DNA from: Branchiostoma floridae
Taxonomy: Eukaryota; Chordata; Leptocardii; Amphioxiformes; Branchiostomatidae
Direction of reading: 5' to 3'
NCBI RefSeq assembly: GCF_000003815.2
Contig: NC_049981.1
Coordinates: forward strand, 24,173,982-24,237,981
Length of the DNA: 64,000 bases
Position numbers and translations under genes: made by a program. The notes beneath the pieces were generated by a model. That model made no database searches, had not been told where the DNA came from, and saw nothing but the letters and a program-made list of their open reading frames with translations. Below, in pieces: positions 50,601 to 60,170 of the stretch (its first letter is position 1; each line of letters starts with the position of its first letter).

Positions 50601-52579
50601 TCCTTTTCCATCTGTTTTCATCTTAGCTTGCTTTATTCATATATGATTATGACTGACTTGAGTATACTTATGTTGTTTTACAGACTGACGCCCTGGAGAA
50701 TAAGGGTGACATTCAGCTGAGCTTCAGTTTCCTGGAGAAGACCGACGTTCTGTCCGTCACTGTCCTGGAAGCCAAGAACGTCGCCGTTCCGGGAATTGAC
50801 GCCATCCTGTCCAGGAAGGACAGTAAGTTCTCATATCAAAGTTTATTCTAGACTTGACAAAATTAGACACGAAAACAACTCCAAATTATTAATAAAAGTC
50901 TTTGCTTGTAGAAAGTCATCGTTATGGCTCGTGAGACTTGTTTATTTGTTTGTATCCACAGCTTTTCTGTCTTCAAATGTGGACACGAACAATTATTCTT
51001 AGTGCATTGTTATTATTGTCTATGATACTAGTAGTTGTCTGAAATAGTCAATCCTTACAATATAAGTTGTAAGTTGATAACAGCAACATAATATGCTCAT
51101 TGCAGGTTGTTTGGTTTCAGTGTAAACTAAAAACGGCATCTTGAGAATAATAAATTAGACAGAAAAGTGGCACAAGGTCGGAGACACGAATTTGTGTGGC
51201 CATTTAGACTCAATAAGAATAGGCACACCTTTGCTGGATCGCTACGGCTCAAGGGAGGTATTTCTTTTAAATGATCCAACTGCATAGATTTTTTAAAGCT
51301 GTTTTGCTACTTGCTCATATGATAAGTGATTCCTCCAAACCGTTACAATTTTCTCATACAAGTAAATATTATACATGCCTATACATATTGTTGTCGACCC
51401 AAGAGTACCAATACAAATGTCAACAACTCCACAACTTCATCAAATGTCCTTTTTGCAATACTGGTACATATAGTGCAGCACATATGGGTCAAAATCAACC
51501 TGACTGAACTAATGGCCATATTTCCCCACTTTTATAATAGTTCAACTTTATGTTCGAGTTGCACTATTTGTGGAGAACGAAGTGATCAAGACCAAACGAT
51601 CCGTGGTCAAGTCTGGGTCAACCAGCCCCGTCTACAAGCAAATCTTCAACTTCGATGTCGCCAAGTATGGGATAGATGCTGTAAGTACTGTTATATTCAT
51701 TTTTACCTCAATGGGGAATTGGGGTATTTATTTCTTGCTATTTTTAGTGAGCATTACATAATAATCACGGACGTTAGTCCTTGATAATAATAGCTGGATG
51801 GATTGAAATTATATTTCGTAAGAATGCGAAACTCATGGTCAATTTTGGACCTCCTGACAGTAGATCTTAGTGCTGCAGCAGAACAAACTTAACATGCTTT
51901 TGTCTTCATAAAAAAGAAATCTCAAAATATCAAGTTAAGACACAGATCAAGAGAGCAGAAGCTCAAGCCTGGCTTGGGCATGGGTTTCACAGTTATCATT
52001 TTGGATGGAGATGTAGAGAAGACAGTTCCTTGTACAGGAAGACTCAGGCATGTAAAAAGAACCCAGTATGTAAAAAAGGTACCAAGGAAGTATTGCACTA
52101 CTTAGCCATAAACTTTACTTAAAGGAAGGATGCTCTACATGTTTTACCTTTAAGATGTGTACTGATTTTAAAGAGTCTTCATAAAAAACTGGGTTTATAG
52201 AAAAAGCCGTGCTGTACTCAAAGCCAGCTGCATGGCCTATTAGTGGACAGACCACTAATAAGGCCATGCAGACCACCAGCTGGAAAAAGCTTTCTGGGTC
52301 CAAGCACTCTGCATAAGAACATCAAAGCAATCTGCAGGAATAAGAATGCTGATAAGCCACATAAGTCACAAATGATATGTATAATACTTAATGATTGGAC
52401 TGTCATTCAAGCTAACAGGTTCTTTCTCCAACCACCAGGTGGGACTGAAGGTGTCGGTTTGTCAGAAGAAGAGCGGTGAGAGGGACACGCTGGGGAAGGT
52501 GTTCCTTGGTCCGGGCACACGTCACAGCCTGTCTGCCATGATCGGCACTGGGGATGCTCGCTGGTACGCCCTGGTGTGA
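47677..52579 (+). CDS. Synaptotagmin-15-like protein C (tandem copy 3)
   Basis: Exons 47677-47877, 49118-49738, 50684-50822, 51559-51680 and 52439-52579 join in phases 0, 0, 1, 0 to give 407 residues. The N-terminal TM segment (about residues 5-28) has essentially no lumenal part and is followed by a Cys cluster WCCVTHCRKKR, a probable palmitoylation site, closely resembling SYT15. A Pro-rich linker (QQRPPPEKPP) precedes C2A (about residues 147-260, GNLGFKLVYRKVKEELVVTI) and C2B (about 282-400, LSFSFLEKTDVLSVTVLEAK). Loop-1 and loop-3 Asp residues are largely missing in both C2 domains, so Ca2+-independent function is inferred. It ends in WYALV. Unlike A and B, an intron separates the TM exon from the C2A exon. 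The acceptor of exon 4 (TTCGAG) has a weak pyrimidine tract, but phase and homology support it. Confidence 0.9.
52228..52271. repeat. Near-perfect hairpin in synaptotagmin C intron 4
   Basis: CTGCATGGCCTATTAGTGG pairs with CCACTAATAAGGCCATGCAG with one bulged base and a 5-base loop, flanked on both sides by CCAGCTG. It may be the core of a small foldback transposon. Confidence 0.7.
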
Positions 52580-52593
52580 GACAAGATAACGTG

Positions 52594-52636
52594 ATCTCCA
52601 AGCAACAGCTTTGTCTCCAAACATCTGCTTGGAGAT
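52594..52636 (+). other. 3' UTR stem-loop of synaptotagmin C
   Basis: ATCTCCAAGCA and TGCTTGGAGAT form a perfect 11-bp stem with a 21-base loop, beginning 15 bases after the stop codon. In the mRNA it would fold directly downstream of the reading frame. Role unknown. Confidence 0.5.
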
Positions 52637-52935
52637 TACAAATACTGTGCAGACATATATTTATGGTGTGTTATTAGATGTGGTGGCTTTTATCCTTAGA
52701 AATGCATGTATAGCTGAAGTGAAGAATAGGAGAAAGGGTGCTAGATAACCGCTGTGAATCATTATCTCATGATTTCATGTAACATCAAGAAATATATTTG
52801 GCGCCATTTCAATTCATACTCTGTTCTAAAGGTTTGTTGTTAAGAAAACAAGCTTGAAAAATGTTTGACAACTAAAAAACTAATGTGAATGTAATAAATT
52901 ATTAACTACATAATGATAAATCATGACTGTTAAAC

Positions 52936-52941
52936 AATAAA
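52936..52941 (+). terminator. Candidate polyadenylation signal of synaptotagmin C
   Basis: AATAAA about 357 bp after the stop. Other AATAAA hexamers occur near 52893 and 53265, so the used site is uncertain. Confidence 0.35.
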
Positions 52942-53882
52942 GTATTTTACAACTCTGCACATTAAAATTAGGTATGAAAAGACTACAATGGATAACTGAC
53001 TAAATATGTTTTCATTATACATGTAATAGAATGAAGAAATGACATCATACACTGCAGTTGCGCAGAGTACATAGAGTTGTTTAGGTGGTCAGTTCAATTT
53101 TCTCATATCTAATCTAGCACTTCTGAATACATTTGATGCTATGCATCAAATCTTAGTGCAACTTAGAAAATGATTTTAACAGGCACTGGGCATGTAGGAA
53201 CATCTGTATTTGATTGAACATACTTTTATTAACATTGTTTTAAAAACATTGTCTAACAATGGTGACAATAAAAGGCACAGATATGTAAAATTCCAAGACA
53301 GACTGATTGTCTCTTAGAAAACTCTTTTTTCAAACAAGTGGTTTTGTTCTTGCTTGTAATGTGCAGTTGTAGAATTAATGCAGTTAAAAAAAATGATAGG
53401 CAGATAAACCATTTTACTTTAATGATAGTCCCCTTGGACTATCCTTATAACTTGCCAAGTCAGATCTGGTACATACAGAAAAAATTATTTCCACACTTTT
53501 CCTTTACTAGGTCAGCATATCAAACTTGCCATCAAATACAAAAAAAATACAAAATGTATTAGGTGACCCCTACACTGACAACCCAAAAAATATACAAATT
53601 TTATAAACCATTCCTATTAAGACATAACGGGAATGGTAAAATCATTGCAGCAAGACTAGGGTCCAATTGAAACATTTACATTTCAGGCTAATCTAGATAT
53701 TAACTTTTTTTAAATGTCAGAGTATAGAAAGATTGAAGAGCCAGAGACACTGCTGCAGAGTTGAGGAGACTGGCTAAAATATAATCATTTCCAGTCTCTG
53801 TCACAACCTTCACCACAAATCATCACAACAAATATAAACTATTCAGCCATTGAGTAAGTTTGTTGATCAACACAGACTCACA

Positions 53883-53905
53883 AACACACACACTCCAACA
53901 CACAA

Positions 53906-53941
<36 letters not shown>

Positions 53942-53964
53942 TAACACACACACACACACACACA
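53883..53964. repeat. (CA)n microsatellite
   Basis: About 80 bp of mostly pure CA repeat in the 3' region between convergent genes. Confidence 0.95.
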
Positions 53965-54370
53965 GAAACATATACTGATGTATTATAGTCACCAATACTG
54001 ATATAAGCTGAACTATTTCATTTGTAATTGACTGGCAACTTGAAGGTTGGCTAAAACTCTTTGGTGAACAAAGCAAGACTGTCATTTCTGGGTAAACAAC
54101 ATAAACATGTACCACAAGAACTACACAATACCTAAACGCTAGAACATTTCTACTGTATTGCCTGAGGCTAGCACTGTGAGTAGCACATAAAAACTGCCTG
54201 TTCTAATACTTTACTTGCTAAAATCCTATCTAATCCAGCTTTGTTGGATATTTCTGTTCATTAAAAATTTATCAGAAAATCAGGAAAGATAAAATTTAGA
54301 CACAAACTTTTCTAATACCTCTGTAATTGGAGAATTATCTAACACAAATGACCCAACAGTAGTCTTAGTG

Positions 54371-56544
54371 TCAAAGGTCACCAAATGCTTTGCTGCTCTT
54401 AATTGGTTTCTTGTCTAGCCAGTCGTTGTCCTCGTCACATATGCAGGCCCTCTTCTGGGCCTCCTTGTAGGACTTGCAACCGAGGCCCATGGTGCCTGCA
54501 TACATGAGCTGGGAGGTCATTTGGCACCCTGGAAACAGAATTATAAGATACAGGAACATCTATGCAAGTACACTTTAATTAAACTTGTAAAGGTTAAGTT
54601 CCTGATTGTACATGTTAAGTTCCTTGGTCCGGGCACACGTCCTGATTGTCACCTAGGAACTCATCACTTATAGAGGCTATTGTACAGTCTGACTTTTTGC
54701 TTTAAGGTTTGTATGTATGCAAATGTGATATAAGTACCAAACTTCCATCAATCGCAAATTTCAAGCCAAACTCCCTTCCTCCCTGCACCTGGGCTATCAG
54801 AAATACTGATCATTGATAAGTTCAGAGCCAAAGAAGTCATTCTAATTCATAGTCTTTCAAACATAAAGTTTGCATGGTCACGAGGAGATGAGGATTGCTC
54901 ACGATTAGGAAAAGAGGTCAGCTGAACTTAAGAACAATCAGACTATACTGTCTCATTACAAGTAATAATCATTCATCTTTTGCAAGTCATCGTCATGAAA
55001 CTCCACTAAACATAATGCTATTCATGATGACAATATTGCATCGTTTGAAAAATATATTTCTCTGCTCACCTTCATTTTGGTCTGCTGACAGAGTTCTACT
55101 GAGCTCTTCACACATATTGTCCAGGCAGGTTTTAAACTTGTCATCACAGTCCTGACGTTTGTTCCCGCAGGTGTCGTAACAAATGTCGTGTTTGTCACAG
55201 CATCGCGTCATCTCGGGAACATCTCTGGTGTCTATCTATAATTATTGCACATAACAAATAATTTGAGGCTTTTTAATCTTGTTTTACAGAAACATCAAGT
55301 TTTCAGTAATTTTAGAACTGTGGAATATGAAAAAAAATTTCAAGTACCCAAGCTATAGTTACTGCTATATCTGAACACAATCTTTGGTATCTTCACAAGT
55401 TGTCTACATGTTGACTATCAATATTCTGGAAAAATAATGCCTGCTAGTTGTGGGTTGTACATAGAAATCTGGACAGCAAGCAAGGTACAAAACATGACAT
55501 CCTCGGCTACGGAACAACAAGAACAGATAACCTTACAACTAGAGTGGGTGTACACAGACTTCTACACATTGATGTGCGATGTCAATTCCAAGTGTTCAAG
55601 CAAAAGTAATGACGGATGTCACATTAAGAATGTGTATGATTATTAACTAGTCAATGAGGAATTGAGACATTAAAGCTTAGAAACAAAAGCTGCTATGATA
55701 AGTTTTGATAAGCAATTCATATCGTTTTAATATTCCTACCAGGAGTCCAAAGGAACCACAGCCATTAGACCGAGGCTTGTGATGGGGATTTTTTCTGGGC
55801 TTCTTTCCTGTATGAAATAAAAGTGAAATAATTTGATCATACATCATGATTTATATAACTTGCTCCATATCAAGTCGTAAAGTCAGGCGACAGGATTTCG
55901 ATATTTAAATGAGAACGAGCCACATATGAATTCACGAATTATACTAGTAAAATGCATGTTTTTGCTACCTTTTGTAAATATGAATAGCTGCATTACTGTG
56001 ATAACAATCAAACCAGTGTGGGCACTTTAATAGTACCTCCTATATGTAGGCTTAACTTAAGAACCTGTGGCCATGGCTACTTTTGATTGCCCCTAGCTGG
56101 TTTGTTGCAGCATCTTTTTTGTTTAAGTGACTAGAAAATTAAAAACTCTGTATTTAGTGGCCATTAACAGTCCCTAGAGACGTGGTTGTCACTACAGACA
56201 ACTTTAATTATATGCTCAACACAGGTATATTGCGGCGACTATTTAAAATATGATTCATCATCAATAATGTTGGCTTTTAAAGGAAGCCGAAGAAGTACAC
56301 AGCACAAAATCGACCTACCGTTCTTACAGACATACCCACACTCCAGATCGCCCGCCTCTTCCACCACTCCGAACATGGTTTCCAGCGACTCCAACCCCTG
56401 CACCAACGAGTCGAGACCGTCTTGCAAGCCTTTCACGTCTACATCAAGAGGCTTCTTTTCTCCGCTATCAAACGTCTTCTTCCTCTTTTTACACGATACT
56501 ATTGGCACAGTAACCAACAAAACGAGAACCAAAAGCTTTAACAT
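54371..56544 (-). CDS. PLA2G12A: Secreted group XII phospholipase A2, 4 coding exons
   Basis: Read on the - strand, exons 56544-56319, 55807-55740, 55235-55070 and 54528-54371 join in phases 1, 0, 1 to give 205 residues (mammalian PLA2G12A has about 189). The family hydrolyses the sn-2 ester of phospholipids with Ca2+. The N-terminus is a signal peptide (MLKLLVLVLLVTVPIVSC), followed by a basic stretch and an amphipathic helical region. The unusual group XII Ca2+ loop is seen as NGCGSFG (residues 90-96), and the catalytic helix as CCDKHDICYDTC with His114-Asp115. Further Cys-rich blocks are DCDDKFKTCL, LGCKSY and ACICDE. The start is the ATG that places the signal peptide first; an upstream in-frame ATG at 56643 would bury it. 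The catalytic His points to the active A form rather than the PLA2G12B-like inactive form. It converges on synaptotagmin C. No toxin-like features were seen; this is the ordinary animal enzyme family. Confidence 0.92.
54619..54641 (+). other. Copied piece of synaptotagmin C coding exon (filler DNA)
   Basis: The 23 bases beginning GTTCCTTGGTCC and ending GGGCACACGTC are identical to 52501-52523 in the last coding exon of synaptotagmin C, about 2.1 kb away. They sit in PLA2G12 intron 3. Around them the local sequence GTTAAGTTCCTGATTGT is present once intact (54593-54609) and once split by this insert (GTTAAGTTCC ... CCTGATTGT). This looks like a small templated insertion made during break repair. 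Confidence 0.7.
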
Positions 56545-57857
56545 CGCTAAGGAATGTTCCAAACGCCCGTATCGCGTCCTATCGTGTTGAAATAAGACGA
56601 TGTTTGTAGAGATTCGCTCCACTTCCTGGTTTGAAGATTTCAAGTTACCCGGAAAGATCTGACCTGGCTCGCGCTGATTGGTCAGAAGTTTGACCCCTGA
56701 CCCAAAACATGCTGATTAGTCAGGTGGTTGACCTTTTGTCTCAAATCAACTTTACAAGGGCGACATCTAGTATGTTTTAGAAAAACTGCATGTACAGTAG
56801 TTTTAGCATTGATGAATTACTGACGTAAGTACCTACATATATACCAGGTAGCCAGGCGTATGTAGCTCCCGAGTCTCTTCTGAGAGGACGGATCAGAGAT
56901 TGGGGAGCTATAATATGGCTAGATACCAGGCTAGCTGCATATACTTTATTTAAAACGGAGGCATTGTAATTAGTTGAACATGCTCAGTTGAACCAGGTGT
57001 GCTTCTTTGTAGCTGTGAAGGTTGCTCAAAGGTAACAGAAATTCAAAAGGCCACAAGAAATGCTGCTGGCTCGACCCACTGCCCTGGCAAGAGGTACCTA
57101 TATCATTGGCCTGAGTCCACAATTTGTTATTTGTACAATTTAACAAAAGAATTTTCAATTTGCAAGTTTCATTTAGTGTAGTTGCCCATATTGTTCAGGA
57201 TTGCTGGATTCCTTATCAAAAGTTGCAAAATTTAGTATGCATTTAATTCTGAGCAAGAAGAAGGGTACTGTATACAAGAGGGCTAAATCTTTTACTACTA
57301 CTACGCTTAATAATTTCTTCCCTCTGCTTCCTGACTTTGAAACAGGTTGTAAGCTTCCATTTGAATTTCAGTAAGGAATAAATGGAGTAGACTGGAAAAT
57401 GAAGATATACCTTCAAAGTCTATAAATGATACAAAATCAAACAAGAGATTTACAAAAATAATAGTTTTCAGAGATATGAGGTCTCCAAACTCTTGTTGGG
57501 TGTTGAAATTAAAACGCACATCAGATTCATGTACATGTACATTATATGCTTTATTTCTGTGGAGTTTTGACATAAAAATCATATTTGTAACTCACTAAGT
57601 TATCAGCAATATTTTGAGATGGACAGTATATGGTATTTCTGATAGTTCCTTGTACATGTGCTCTTATGAAATGGAAAGAAAAGCCGCTACCATTTAAACT
57701 ACAATACTACTAGTGCACCAAGAAGAGACTGACATCATGTTGTTTTGCATTGTGCATTATTGCCAAACATAATATTGGTCAGGAACAACATTGAAAGAAA
57801 CATCCATTTAAGAGATGTATACACAGTTACACACTATACAACAATGAAATTTTAGTT
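56545..57857. other. Intergenic DNA upstream of PLA2G12
   Basis: It holds the PLA2G12 promoter region and a small inverted repeat (56863-56910). No gene is recognised; open frames here are short and overlap randomly. Confidence 0.5.
56863..56910. repeat. Small inverted repeat upstream of PLA2G12
   Basis: TAGCTCCCGAGTCTCT (56863-56878) faces AGAGATTGGGGAGCTA (56895-56910), 14 of 16 complementary. ATACCAGG occurs as a direct copy on each side (56841, 56923), suggesting a small foldback element. Confidence 0.55.
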
Positions 57858-59514
57858 AATAGAGTTAATTCCAGTTGTGGCGGCCATGTTGGATTTCCGG
57901 GGTCATCCGGGGTCATGGCACCAGAACGAGACTGCAGGTGGTACCAGCTGGGCATTCTACTATATAGGCTGTATTGCAGACATAAGTATGCCATCTTCGG
58001 GAGTGCATTTCACCCCTCTAAGGTTAACAACTGCACAATATATGCCTGTTATCTATAGAAAATACTGTTTTGGAAATTTGAACTTGATTTTGGTGATATT
58101 TTTTATTAATTTTTCACATTTTTTGACGGGTGACCTGAGAACAATTAATGTCAGTGTTTATATCCTCCATGTGTGCTATGTATCGGTATCTGTGATTAAA
58201 ACCTACAAAAACATGGAAATATCGGGGTGACAAACCTTTTGGTAGAAATTTAGAAGACATTTGGCTGTTATTCTGATGATTTCTAGATGCCAAGAACCGT
58301 TCTGCAAACTCCGCTCTATGGGAAAATCCTGCGGCACTCAATGGGGAAGGCGGTGTATGTACCGGGTGTGCTCCTTTACTTGTTTCCCAATTTATCTGAC
58401 AGTGTTTTTATTGTTTTATTTTAGTTTAAACAACATACCCCGTAAGAAAAATGTCCACATGTTGTATAACATTGTGGGATGAAATGTAGCAGATTGTTTA
58501 CTGTTGTTTTTGCAATTTTTTCAATGCCAAGGTGGAAAAAAACATAACTTTGATTATAAGTGCCAGCGGAGGGGGGATTGTAGCCTGAGTGTCATCCTAG
58601 GTAGCTTACCGGGCTCCCATACTCACCCCTCACAAACCAGAGGGGTGAGTATGAGAGCCTCCGTAACCAACTAAGATGATACTCAGGCTAGAGTCGACCC
58701 TCACATTACTCTAAAAACCGGACTTCATGCCAGTTTCAGATCAGTGTGGGTGGAAATGTGACAGAATTTTCACAGACGCTGCGAACATCTGTTCATAAAA
58801 CTACGTTCTATCACCAATTTACCTCTTCCACTGACGATAAAATTTACGTTTTTCTCCACATTGGCATTGAAAAATCCCTAACAGAAAAAAATCTGCTACA
58901 TTTCATCCCACAATTTTATGGACCCAACATGTGGAATTTGTTGTGTAGGGTTATGTTGTTTAAACTAGAATAAAACAATGAAAACATGATTTGGAAAGAA
59001 AGTAAAGGAGCACACCCGGTATGACATTCCCATAGAGCGTAGTTTGTAGAACGGATCTTGGCACCAATACATCATCAGAACAACTGCCTAATGTCTTCTA
59101 AATTTCTACCCGCAAAGATGTCATCCCCATATTTTGTGTATTTGTAGGGTTTAATCCCAATAGCAAACCTACTATATCACAGTTACCAATACAAAGCACT
59201 CATGGATGATATAAACACTGACACTAATTGTTCTCAGGTCACCCATAAAAAATGTGAAAAATTGATTAAAAAATATCACCAAAATCAAATTCAAATGTCC
59301 CAAACAATATTTTCTATATATAACAGGCATATATTGTGCAGTTGTTAACCTTAGAGGGGTGAAATGCACTCCCGGAGATGGCATACTTATGTCTGCAATA
59401 CAGCCTATATAGTAGAATGCCCAGCTGGTACCACCTGCAGTCTCGTTCTGGTGCCATGACCCCGGATGACCCCGGAAATCCAACATGGCCGCCACAACTG
59501 GAATTAACTCTATT
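57858..59514. mobile_element. Large foldback element, about 1.66 kb
   Basis: Left arm about 57858-58567 and right arm about 58824-59514 are inverted copies of each other at high identity. For example GTGGCGGCCATGTTGGATTT near the left end has its complement near the right end, and ATGAAATGTAGCAGATT near the centre. The outer ends read AATAGAGTTAATTCCAG and its complement. Each arm keeps an open frame of about 107-117 codons beginning MAAMLDFRGHPGSW, but the two differ by amino-acid changes and match no family I know, so I do not call it a gene. A central spacer of about 255 bp holds a second foldback (58581-58690). No transposase is seen. Confidence 0.85.
58581..58690. mobile_element. Foldback nested in the large inverted repeat
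   Basis: TAGCCTGAGTGTCATC at the left faces GATGATACTCAGGCTA at the right. The centre is the perfect stem CATACTCACCCCTC / GAGGGGTGAGTATG. At 110 bp it looks like an independent MITE inserted at the symmetry centre of the larger element. Confidence 0.8.
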
Positions 59515-60170
59515 CAAATGTATGCGCTGAAAGCAGTTTTGAACTACATGTATGTTGTACATTTCTCTTCAGTTTCTTGCTATTTTTCTCTTTCTAAGTC
59601 TCTTTTTCCTGAAGCAATGATTCAAACACTATGCACTTTACTTTGTGTCTGTATCCACACAGTAACTGCTGTATCCTAAATATCACATGTACATACAGCA
59701 AATTATTTGAGACACTTATGCTGGCTATTTCAACAAGAAAAAAGACAAGATAAGAAGAAAGTTAGAACCCTGGATGTTTGTAGTCAATTTTTTCTTGGTT
59801 CATGTTACTTGTATGACTACAAGATGAAGTTTAACCCCAAAGATTGAAAAAAAAAAACTATAAGAAATCCTATACATTGTTCATTGATTGTTATTTACTC
59901 TGCACAGTACTAGTATACATTTCCGACTGCTCCGGTCTGGTGAGAAAGGGCTAAACATCTTGGAAATGGAGAATGGACTATACAATAGAGACAAATTCGC
60001 TCAAATTGCAAACTGAGTGGTAAAGGTCTTATCTTCTACAATATTTTTACACAAGTACATCTTTTTGAAGGGATTATAACTTCAATGTGTCTTTGGGAAC
60101 AATGTACGGAAGTCCAAATAACAAAGAAGCAACAAAAGATATTTCTTTTAAAATGCCTGGAGCTTTTTTC
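59515..60170. other. Intergenic DNA downstream of TIMM23
   Basis: It is expected to contain the TIMM23 3' UTR (- strand). I see nothing else that can be supported. Confidence 0.5.

Larger units (their letters stand above)
52580..54370. other. Convergent intergenic region, synaptotagmin C / PLA2G12
   Basis: The + strand synaptotagmin C and the - strand PLA2G12 end towards each other here. The region should hold both 3' UTRs, a CA repeat (53883-53964) and no gene that I can recognise. Confidence 0.6.

Noticed and set aside
57877-58230. 117-codon open frame (and its inverted partner at 59172-59495)
   Set aside because: Both are parts of the large foldback element arms; the two versions differ by amino-acid changes and match no known protein. 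Kept as a point of interest, not as a gene.
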